From assembly GCA_020746835.1 (NCBI GenBank), contig JAGPNK010000004.1:744001-808000 (forward strand): a stretch of DNA of 64,000 nt. Reading direction: 5' to 3'. Of the stretch, positions 32,487 through 41,559 are shown piece by piece. The stretch comes from Stachybotrys elegans. Lineage: Eukaryota; Ascomycota; Sordariomycetes; Hypocreales; Stachybotryaceae. Both the position numbers and the translations under genes were made by a program. The notes beneath the pieces are model-generated. The model did not search any database. It was not told the DNA's origin and worked only from the letters and a program-made list of their open reading frames with translations. How positions within the stretch are numbered: the stretch's first letter is position 1; the number at the start of each line of letters is the position of its first letter.

Positions 32487-33095
32487 TTAGTTGATGTTAA
32501 AGGCCGTCTTGGCGCGGGTCAGGTAGGCGAGGCGGTCCTCGGTCACCTCGACGCCGACGCAGGCCATGTACTCCTGGAAGCCCGAGTCGACGTCGGCGTC
32601 GAGGGCGGCGCGGACGCTGGGGTCGCACTCGTTGACGAGGAACCAGGGCCCGCTGCCAAAGTTGGTCTCGTCGGGGATGACGAGCTCGAGGATGTTGTTG
32701 AGCTCCTGGTCCGAGAGGCCCTCGACCGAGTCGATGGCGGCGACCTTGTCGCGGACCGAGTCGATGGACTTTGCGTACTTGAGGTTGAAGTTGGGCATCT
32801 GCATGTTGGCGGTGCCCTGGCCGGGGCGGCCGGGGAAGGCGTTGCGCTTGAAGGCGAAGTCGGCCGACTCAAAGGCCATGAGGGAGATGATGGCGGCCAT
32901 CTGGTTGACGCTGAAGATGCCGTGGTCGAACATGGCCTGGGCGATGAAGGGGGCGGCCTGGGCGGCGGTGCGGCACTCGGGGTCGGAGCACGAGCGGGCG
33001 TTGGGCGCGATGGCCTCGACGATGGGGATGGCGGGCAGCTGGGCGGCGGCGAGGGCAGCGAAGCCGAGGGTCATGGAGGCGACAGTGAAGCGCAT
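32487..33095 (-). CDS. Conserved secreted fungal protein of unknown function
   Basis: Single exon, 202 residues from the ATG at 33095. The signal peptide is MRFTVASMTLGFAALAAAQ. The mature chain has cysteines in SCSDPEC and in ECDPS and ACVGVE, enough for two disulfides. A helical core reads ISLMAFESADFAFKRNAFPG then GQGTANMQMPNFNLKYAKSI. The F-E-S and N-x-F-P-G-R-P-G-Q-G-T stretch recalls a helix with catalytic Glu in lysozyme-like folds, but this is only a resemblance and I cannot name the family. An upstream in-frame extension to 33341 is leader sequence without coding character. The 5' region has pyrimidine tracts typical of secreted-protein promoters. High GC and clean third-position bias support expression. 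Confidence 0.75.
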   Translation of the reverse strand: MRFTVASMTLGFAALAAAQLPAIPIVEAIAPNARSCSDPECRTAAQAAPFIAQAMFDHGIFSVNQMAAIISLMAFESADFAFKRNAFPGRPGQGTANMQMPNFNLKYAKSIDSVRDKVAAIDSVEGLSDQELNNILELVIPDETNFGSGPWFLVNECDPSVRAALDADVDSGFQEYMACVGVEVTEDRLAYLTRAKTAFNIN

Positions 33096-34621
33096 GGTGG
33101 CGGTGTTGTTTAATGTATATGGGCGAGGTGTATGTAGTTGTAAGGAAGAAGAGTCAAACCGGTGACGATGGTTCAAGACGAAGAGAGAAGAGAGAGCACC
33201 TGGCCTGGAACGGGAAAATGTGTGAGTGGTGAATCGCGGACTGGTATCTTTGAGCGAGAGTGACACAGAAAGGACAGAAATGAACGTGGGTGGTTGGACA
33301 AAGAATGAAGATGAACAAAAAGGAAGATGTGTTGGTGACAAGGGAAAGGAAAGGGCCTTGGCTCTCGGGATGGAGGGCTGGTATTATAGACACAAGCGAG
33401 GGCCCCTTTGCCTCCCGCGTGCGCACCCAGCCGAACTTGATGGATGGAGCTATTAATGGAGTGTGTGTGGCATGGCATGGGTGATGGGATGGAACGAGAT
33501 CGACCGGTTGGCTGCTGCGTGCTGCGGGGGATTCTGCTCCAACCAACCACAACCACACGTCCCTGAAAGGGTCGAGAAGGGAGAAGGGGCGGGTTTTAGT
33601 GTCCAACCCCGTGTTTCACCTTGTCGCTCCCAGCAGCACATGGGCTTCTCGCTCCCTCGGCGAGACCCAATAGGAGGCTGGCCTCGTGCCGCATATCCTG
33701 AAGCCAGGCTGGTGGTATCACGCTGTCTTTGTTTGTGCAACTTCCTCATTGGACCGGCGACTGCGGCACACAAAACTTGTGCAATTGTTTTCTTCATTTC
33801 CCACGTACTCTATTTTCATTTATTTATTATTTATTATTTGTTACCTAGTTCTTCCTTGATCTTATTTACTACTGTTACGTCTGTAGACCCCCGGGCAGTG
33901 AGTGGCGCTCGCTCGCTCGCCGCCGAACAACGAACAACCAACAGAGGGAAAGAAAAAAAAAAATTCAGGGCGGTGGAGGAGGAGGATCAGAATCAACGCT
34001 ATGAACTGTGGGGTCGTTGGATACGATCTGCGGCGGAGGATTCGCGACGGCAAGCAAGGGGCCAGCCCGGCTTCACGCCTGAATCAGTCAGTCGTTCAGG
34101 ACAGGAAGGCGGTAGCTAAAAGTGTCATTTTTTATTTCATTTTATTTTATTTTTTGTCATGCCGTTTCCACAGAGGGGGTTGCTTGTTACATGGCATTGT
34201 TTCTCTGACCCAATAGGTCAAGTTCCGAGAGTTGAAGCTGACAGTTGAGTCGCTTATTCTCATTACAGCCCTTTTTTAACCTCTAGGCCCTGTAACTTAT
34301 TTACTTGTCTCCCAGCACGGGCTTTCTGTTCCTTGCTTGTGTCGATGTTGATGCAGTTGGAGGTTGACAACTCCGGTTTGAACAGTAGCCAACTAATAAC
34401 GTTAACTCAGCCGGAAAAGGTGATGGGTTTGCTATGACATAACTTGCATTCGTGAGCCAATGGCACATGTCAACGCCCGCTCCAGCGCGGGAGGCCTCAA
34501 TCGCGGGAGGCCTCAATTCGTTGGGAGGCCTCATGCTCATCACCCACAGCCACTTGTATATTCATGCCTCAAACCCATCACCATGCTCCCTCACAGCCCG
34601 TAAGCACGCACTGCCCTCATC
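33096..34621. other. 1.5 kb divergent promoter region
   Basis: It separates the leftward secreted protein from the rightward TRP channel gene. It contains A/T tracts (33820-33850, 34120-34155), a poly-A run at 33950-33962 and a triplicated 11-bp palindromic element near the channel gene. Open frames here are low-complexity and unsupported. Confidence 0.55.
34487..34533 (+). promoter_or_regulatory. Three copies of GGGAGGCCTCA upstream of the TRP channel gene
   Basis: Copies at 34489-34499, 34505-34515 and 34523-34533; the first two are in 16-bp identical units. The core GAGGCCTC is a perfect palindrome. They end about 90 bp before the ATG at 34622, the distance expected for an upstream regulatory element. 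The binding factor is unknown. Confidence 0.5.
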
Positions 34622-36882
34622 ATGGCCGACGGCATCTCAATGACTCCGCGCTCCGCCTCGCCATTGTTCCCGGCACTCTCACGGCCCGGCTCCGCCAGCA
34701 TCAGCATGGCCCGCTCAGCCTCGGCACAGGACATGCGCGACGACGAGGAGCGGGAGCCCTGTCTCGGCGGCCCTCCGCCTCCCGTCTTCCACAACATGCA
34801 CCGGTCTGCTCACCTCAGTCCCCTCCTTTGACAGGCCCGACTTGAATTTCTCTCTCTAAATAGACATACCGTATGCTAACATCCACAAAGAGTGCGGCAA
34901 CTCGTCCTCACCAGCATCGGTACGTCGCACCTCTGAAACACCTCCCCAATCCGTCCATCTCTCACGCTTCCCTCCCCCTTCATTGTCTCTCTCTCTCTCT
35001 TTTAAGACAGAACCACATCCTAACCAGCCCAGATGACCCCTACACGCTCGAACAGCTGACGAGCCCGCGCGTCAACACGCTCGTCGTCCGCCTCCTCGTA
35101 GACCGCCTCTACGAAGCTGAGGATCCGTGCATCGGTGAGAGACATTTCCAAACCGCCCCCCTCTTTCAGTTCACTTCAGAATCTCACTCTGCTAGTGTAC
35201 TGCCTCCTCGCCAACCGCGTGCAGTTTCTGCGCGAACAGACCGCCGTCGCCCTACACAGCGTCAATGTCGCCCGCGCCCGCCTGTGCGAGCTCGTCGCCA
35301 CGCGCATCCTCCGCAAGTTCCACGAGGACAACCCGGGTTCCCTCGGCCTGCTTCTCCTCTCCACCATCCTCGTCCAGGGCTTCGATCCCTTCTCCGGCGC
35401 ACCTGATCAAGTCGCCGCCGCTGGGCGCTATTGTCAGTGGCCCGTCCAGCAGCGCGGCGGCCATGAGCGCAAGCTGACGGCTCTCGAACTCGCCATCTTG
35501 TCCGAGAGTAAGACATTTATTAGCTCGCCGGCCTGTCAGCGCGTCGTCAACGCCGTCTACGAAGGCCGCATCGTGTACACGTCTCTGTCGTTTGTCGACA
35601 TCCTCCCTGATCACTACAAGCATCATGCCGTGTCGCTCTACGATCCGCGCAAAGCTCCCCTGCTCGACCACTATCGCCTGGTTGTGCCCAGAATCCGCAA
35701 CCTGATTGAGCTGATTGAGTTCCTCGCCCTCGTCGTCCTCTTCATGGCGACCATGCTCCAGCGCAAGCCCGATGCCGTCGGACTTACTTTGTGTGAAGGC
35801 TTCTTTGCCGTCTATGCTTCCGCGTGGCTTCTTGAACAATTTGCCTCCTTCATCGAGCATGGCTGGGAGGTTCATAGCCATAACCTCTGGTCCTTCCTCG
35901 ATCTGAGTTTCTCCCTCATATTCATCGTCTATGCTATCTTCCGTAGCCACGACCTCCTGGCTGGCACTGTGCTGCCCATAGTACGGGTCTGCATGTTTTA
36001 TGTATCGCCGCGCCCATCCTGCTCACTAGATTGGCCTTCAACATCATGCCTGACAACATAGTTTTTATATCGCTGCACGCCATGGTGCGCGACTTTACCC
36101 TGTTGACCTTCATCGCGCTATGGTGTTTTACTGGTTTCCTGCTGGCCTTGAAATGGCTCTCAATGGGCCATCTGACAGCGTCAGACCCGAGCTGGTGGGA
36201 AGTGACCAAGTGGTTGTTGTGGATATGGTTCGGCCTCGATGGGACAGGCATCGATGAGGCCGATACATTCCACAGTGTTCTCGGTCCATCCTTGATGATT
36301 TCCTTTGCTTTTCTTGGCAATACCCTCTTCTTGACTATCCTCGTGGCTCTCTTGACCAGCACCTTTTCCCGCATCATCGCCGACGAGACCGCCGAGATTT
36401 GCTTCCGCCGCGCCGTCCTGACCTTTGAGGGCGTAAAGAGCGACGCCATCTTCGCCTACCCGCCTCCCTTCAACCTTGTCGCGCTCATCACTCTTCTACC
36501 GCTTAAGCAGCTCGTTTCTCCGCGCACTTTCCACAGCGTCCACGTTGCTTTGGTACGCTGTCTCAACCTCCCGACTCTGCTGCTCGTCAGCCTGTACGAG
36601 AGGCGGACCATGTGGGCTCGAGCACGGCCAAGGAACCTCCAATCGCGCCGCAGGTGGCGCTTCAGCGGCTTTTCGCCCCACGGGGACATCCAAGCTGTGT
36701 TTGAGTCCGATCCTCCGATCAGCGTCCAGGACGAGGCGGAGGAACTGGATGGATTGAGCGACATGGGCTTCCTGGACAATGATGTAATATCAAGGTCGTC
36801 GAGGGAGATTAAGCGGGGTATTGTCTTTCGTCTGGGCGAGTCTGGACATCGAGATCTCAGTATCAGATCTCGTAGTCGGTGA
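34622..36882 (+). CDS. yvc1: Vacuolar TRP-type cation channel, YVC1-like, with one apparent frameshift
   Basis: Exons: 34622-34803, 34891-34919 (29 nt), 35033-35134, then 35196 onward. The joins give MHR-VRQLVLTSI-DDPYTLEQLTSPRVN and EDPCI-VYCLLANRVQFLREQ, all in frame. A long hydrophobic region follows: NLIELIEFLALVVLFMATML, LWSFLDLSFSLIFIVYAIF, then AAPILLTRLAFNIM, FISLHAMVRDFTLLTFIALW, WLLWIWFGLDGTGID (pore region) and FAFLGNTLFLTILVALLTS. The C-terminal part has FRRAVLTFEGVKSDAIFAYP. This is the fungal TrpY1/Yvc1 pattern, a Ca2+-permeable channel releasing vacuolar calcium under osmotic or oxidative stress. Between TVLPI and VLCIAAPILL (35981-36010) the frame shifts by one base. I tested the GT/AG pairs nearby and none restores frame while keeping conserved sequence. 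So there is either a sequencing error or a truncating mutation. Confidence 0.82.
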
Positions 36883-37015
36883 TTCATTACTATGCACAAT
36901 ACAACACGGACGACGTTACAGAAATGCTGGGACTTCTTTCAATTCGTAGGCTTATTCGCTTTTCGGCAGTCAACATCCTAACCTCCATGCTTCCCACTTC
37001 TATCCCATGAACTAT

Positions 37016-37695
37016 CTAGCTGCAGGCAGGCAGCGCAGGGACACTCGTGGCAGTGCGGTGCAGCGCGACCTCAGCATTGCGGCGGCGCACCAGGCCAGGG
37101 AGCTGGACGCCATTGCTGTAGGTCCAGCGAGGCAGCTCCTCGGCGGCGACGGTGTTGGGGTTCTGGCCGGCGTTGAGGCGCGAGATGAGTGTCGAGGAGC
37201 CCGCGTTGCCGCAGCCGACGTTGAAGGCCCAGCTGACGAGCGCTCCGTACTGGTTCGCGTTGAGCACGACGCGCGAGTTGGTGCCCAAGGTGATGCAGCG
37301 CCTGGCGACCTGGACAGAAGTCAGCTCTGTTTCTTATTGGAGAGGAGGTTTGGTGGTGGCTTACGGCAAGGTCGCTCTGCAGGAGAGCCTGGCCGTTGGC
37401 CACAGACAGAGGGATGGGATAGGGGACGTCGGAGCACCGCGAGTCGCGGCAGAGATGGCCGTAACCGACGGTAGGGTAGCCCGAAGGGTCAGAGTCTGGA
37501 TGTTGTCAGTTTGTCAACATTGATACACTTAGCAGGGGCGTCGGACATACAGATGGTAGGGCTCCATCCCTCAAACTCAGCAACGAGGTTGACGGTAGCC
37601 TGGTTGACAGCAGGAGGATTGCACTGCGCAACAGCCCCGGAGGCAAAGATGCCAGCAACAAGGGCCACGATGGCCTTGGAAGTGAATTGAACCAT
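37016..37695 (-). CDS. Secreted GH24 phage-type lysozyme
   Basis: Three exons from the ATG at 37695; introns near 37495-37550 and 37314-37366 join SPTI-Y-SDPSGYPTVGYGH and QSDLA-VARRCITLGTN. The signal peptide is MVQFTSKAIVALVAGIFASG. The mature protein has the GH24 catalytic start VAEFEGW (Glu within it), the block DPSGYPTVGYGHLC and the C-terminal helices NQYGALVSWAFNVGCGNAGS and LVRRRNAEVAL. Length about 190 residues, standard for fungal members. Six or more cysteines suggest disulfides. Family reaction: hydrolysis of peptidoglycan beta-1,4 links. Fungi lack peptidoglycan, so the likely target is bacteria; the family is thought to have reached fungi from bacteria or phage. Confidence 0.92.
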
Positions 37696-38462
37696 GATTC
37701 TTGGAAAGGACACGAGTCTGGGCGAAGAAGTCGGATGTCACTCTTTCGTTCCTCAGTGTTGAGGGCAACTCCACGGCATCTTTATACTCCTCTCCCTCCC
37801 CGTCCTCGCCACAGATTCTACCTCCAGTCTCCATCTGCCGGCGAGCACCGGCCAGGAGCAACCCCAATCAAGCCATCCGCCAACGCCATCTGCATCACCA
37901 GCGCCCAGAAGGGAAGGCAGCGACGCCTAGAGTCGTCGATCCCTCCTTTTCATCGACGGCGCCACCAGGCACAAGCGTGTCGTCGATAAGCCGCCTTAAC
38001 CACCTTCCCTACGTGGGGGAGGCCTTCGAGAACGTAGTGGGATGGGCTTGGCGGGCCGTAGTGCTGGCCTGGGGCGACTTCAGCTCGTTGATCGTCCTGA
38101 CGGACATATTGTGGGGGGTTCGGAGACTTAGGCGGAACGGCTTCCAACGCCGGCTGTGGTGATAATAGCGAGCGTCATATTGGAGGTATTATTGGAGGTA
38201 TGCCGGGCTTTGGTTGAGAGGGAATATGTTACGGAAAGAGTGTGTTGTGGTTGTATAAATCTCGCGTATAAAAGAATGAACCTGTATCCAAGAACTCAAC
38301 CCCTCGACGGCAACCCGGTAGCCTCCCTGCTCCCATCGGAGAAACACTTGACGAATCCATCCGTTTTGCCGTCTCCTTCTCCGCTTGTTGTCAGCGTTGC
38401 ATAACTGCACCCCAACACTTTGCCTTGCTATATATCTCTCAACACAACCCTCCCACACCGAT
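37696..38462. other. Intergenic region between lysozyme and AAA+ ATPase genes
   Basis: Promoter side of the lysozyme and 3' side of the ATPase. A 153-residue open frame on the plus strand (37701-38162) is possible but of low-complexity, basic, Pro/Ser-rich composition; I do not accept it as a gene. Confidence 0.5.
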
Positions 38463-41061
38463 CTAGAAGGCATCCATCTTGGCCTTGCCCTTCGCGTCGG
38501 AACCCGCCGTCCCGTAGGCGTCGTAGCGGTGCATCAGCATGGCCGCCCTCTTGCTGTCGTCCTGCTTGTACAGCTTCTCGAGGTAGTCCTTGAAGTCGCG
38601 CGACATGTGCGCCGACGCCTTGATGTGGTCCGTCTTGATGAGGATCCGGCCTTTGGAGTCCTTGTGGCCCTGCGCTTCGGCCAGCGCGACGGCGACTTGG
38701 AATGCTAGACGGCACGCACCGAGTATGTCAGCCTTGTCACAAAGGGGGCAGTCTTTGTGCCATGGTAATACGCATCGATGGGTGGCACTGCGTTAAAGAC
38801 CTACCATTTCTGATCTCTCGGCCGTTCCACTTGAGCGCCCGCATCTCCTCAGACTGCGTGTAGTCCTTGGCTCCGAGCTGGATGCGCATCGAGTCCTCCT
38901 GCTCCTCTTCAAGTTTATCAAAAAAGGTCTGCCACACCCTCTCGCGGTCCTCGTCGGTAAACTCCCCATAGTGAATCTGGATGTGTATGCGCGAGATGAA
39001 GGCCTCGTCAAATGTCCCCACGCGGTTCGTCGTCAGAAACAGTATCCCCCTGAAGTACTCGAGCGCCCGCAGGAAGCCCGCCACGAGGTGGTTGCGCTCA
39101 ATGTCCTGCACCTGGCGCTGCTCCATATAGATGTCGGCCTCGTCGACCAGGAGGATGGCGCCCCAGACCTCGGCCAAGTTAAACCAACCCTTGAGGCTCG
39201 TCTCGATAGTCTCCGGGTCCACGCCGATGTCCGAGCATGTCAACGACAGGAGTGGCCGTCTTGTGTATTGTGCAATGCATTCTGCTTCCCCGTTAGTCCG
39301 CCCTGACACTCGGCCAAGCTTGCCAGCGCATGCAGCAGTAGCAGCAAGGCTTACCTGCGGTATATGTCTTGCCAACGCCCGGCTTTCCATGCAACAGAAA
39401 TGTGAGCCCCTCCCCCTTGCCCTGGATAAAGTCTGCCGACCAAGCCGCGCTCGACTCCTGCTTGACCTCGGCCTTGGCCTTGTGGACCATATTGAGCTGG
39501 ACGACGCCGAACTGCTCCTGTGCCGACTTTTTTGGGTCCTTTTGCACATACATCTGCGTGAGATTCTTAATGAGCTCCTTGGTGCTGTCCTTGATGACGA
39601 GATTCTCGAGCAGCTTCCTGTTGTAGGTCGGCTCACTGAAGCCGGATATGTGCAAAAGGTCTGGCAGGCATCAGCATCTCGCACCGCAACAATCGGCCGT
39701 CTTCTTACTCCACGTTCGCGTCTTGAAGAGAAACGCCTCAACCCTCCAATCGCAGAGAAAGTACTGATCATCCGTCATTTCTTCCACCAAAAGGGGGTTG
39801 ATTTCGGTGTATCCTGCAAACTTGGGCTTCACAGCGTACTTGTAGATATGTTCTGTGCAGTGGTCGCACGAGCATATCTTGAGCGGGCTCGAGGGATGCG
39901 TCACGGCCAAGAGGAGTTTGGCTCTCCCGCCCTGCTGCATGACATACTGGATGGGATCAACCATGACAAGACTGTTGTACTACAGATACAGATCAGCCCT
40001 CTTCGATCCAGCCAGAGGCAGACGTCACTCACAGGTCGCCTTGGGAAACTTATCCCATACCCGTTAAAGTCATAGCAGCTCCTTTGTCGCCTAAGCCGAA
40101 ACCACTTGCGCCCACGATCAATAAAGTGCTGTCTAATCCCCTTGAGGTCTGCGTCATCTAGCGTCGGGTCAAACCGAAGATACTCGCACGGGTATACATC
40201 AAGGCTGGTAATATCCTTCTCGCCTGCGAATCGGTCAATTGATTTTGCGGTCTCCGCAGGCCCGACGTATATATTGTTAGCATCCATGTGCCAGAACGCC
40301 AGTCTGTATCGGTTCGTCGCGCCGTTCGTAATCTCAAAGTTGACATTGGAAATAATCCACGGATTGTATTCGCCGGTGACGACATGATCGAGGAATACTT
40401 CGCTCCCCGGCTTGAAGAGCAGCCACAGCATGTCAAACGTCACTTTGCCCTTCTTGTGCAGCTCCCTTTCCTTGTCCACGGCGCTTTGCATCCTAGCGCG
40501 CACAAAGTCCTGGACAATCCCGATATGTTTGTAAGCCCAGCGGTTGGGGCATTCCTCGGGCGGCTCGTTGCCTGGTTCCCACTTGAGCTTGTTGCGGTAC
40601 TCGGTGAGCTCCTTCTCGAAGAAGACAAAAATGGAGAAGGGCTCTGGGACTTTGATGACGCGACCGGAAAGATCGATGCTGGGGAAGTAGTCGACAACGC
40701 ATCGCAATGCTTCATTGACTGCCGGTGACAGGATGCGCATATAGCAGTGCCCTTTTCTCTTTTCCTGGAACGAAATCTCCTTGTCACGATGTGCCATTTC
40801 GAATGTCGACAGTTCGTCTGTCACGCGGACTTCAATAAACTCCAAAACAGGCGGCTCCTCACGCGGATCGAGCTGTTGTCCCCCTCCCTCGGCCGAAGCT
40901 GTCTTGTCAGACCCGTCACTCACATATTCTATCCTATACTTGACCAGATTCGCATCACTCTTTTCGAGATGCTCGAACACGTTAGCTGGCTTCTCTGGAA
41001 GGACCACGACAGACGGATCTGTCTCGTGCGAAAGCCGCGTCTCGGTTTCTGTTTCGGTCAT
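38463..41061 (-). CDS. Large AAA+ ATPase with N-terminal DUF7025-like region
   Basis: Five exons. Joins: SFPRRP-YNSLVMVDP, KTRTW-NLLHISGFSEP, GVGKTYTA-ECIAQYTRRP and GREIRN-AFQVAVALAEA, each with GT..AG and matched phase. Start at 41061 (MTETETETR); a Met at 41283 would extend into the promoter. About 790 residues. Residues 1 to about 450 are the region common to fungal AAA+ proteins of this kind, with FFEKELTEYRNKLKWEPGN and YLRFDPTLDDADLKG. The ATPase core has Walker A LHGKPGVGKT, Walker B AILLVDEADIYME, sensor LFLTTNRVGTFDEAF and arginine-finger-like FISRIHIQI. A C-terminal Lys-rich tail ends KGKAKMDAF. Family function is unknown. It is transcribed divergently from the DUF7708/STAND-like gene with 498 bp between starts, so the two may be co-regulated. 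Confidence 0.88.
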
Positions 41062-41559
41062 CTGTGCACGTGTCAACACTCTGTGTAGAGACATCCATAA
41101 AGCAACTTGCCTTGGCAGGACTAATTGTCGTATGCTACTTATCAAGCCGCAGTAGTGTATTTGGCGGGTGTTTTCGTCAAGCCAGATGCTTCCCAACTCT
41201 GCAGGCAGCGTAGAAACAATGCGGCTGAAATCAAAGCGGGGTTGCAGGTTGCAGGTCATCAGGCTCATCATGCCTACGTACACAAGTAAGCGTAGGGTAA
41301 TATTGGTGTGACTGGGAGCGCAGTTGTCATTGGGCAGCTCATGTAGGTAGAGGTGAGCTGGCGAATCATGAAGACGCTACGATGCGCAGATAACGACCCA
41401 TGTCAGATTGCCGCCGTCCTGCGAGGTTGTATTTGATGAGGCGGACGTATTACCGTTACCTGTGGTGGTGGCGGTCAAATGGTTAGGCATCCATCACTCT
41501 ATCTCACATCTCACATCTCACATCTCTCTGCCTCGCTGTCACCAGACATCCTTCCCGTA
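41062..41559. promoter_or_regulatory. Shared divergent promoter of AAA+ ATPase and DUF7708/STAND-like genes
   Basis: 498 bp between two start codons pointing away from each other, with no other gene. Near 41505-41525 the triplet-like run cacatctcacatct appears twice in the rightward leader. The arrangement suggests coordinated expression; no specific binding site recognised. Confidence 0.55.

Noticed and set aside
33463..34216. Open frames between the secreted protein and the channel gene
   Set aside because: They run through poly-A and AT-rich tracts and have biased, unnatural composition.
37701..38162. 153-residue plus-strand open frame upstream of the lysozyme
   Set aside because: Low-complexity basic Pro/Ser-rich sequence overlapping the lysozyme promoter; no family resemblance.
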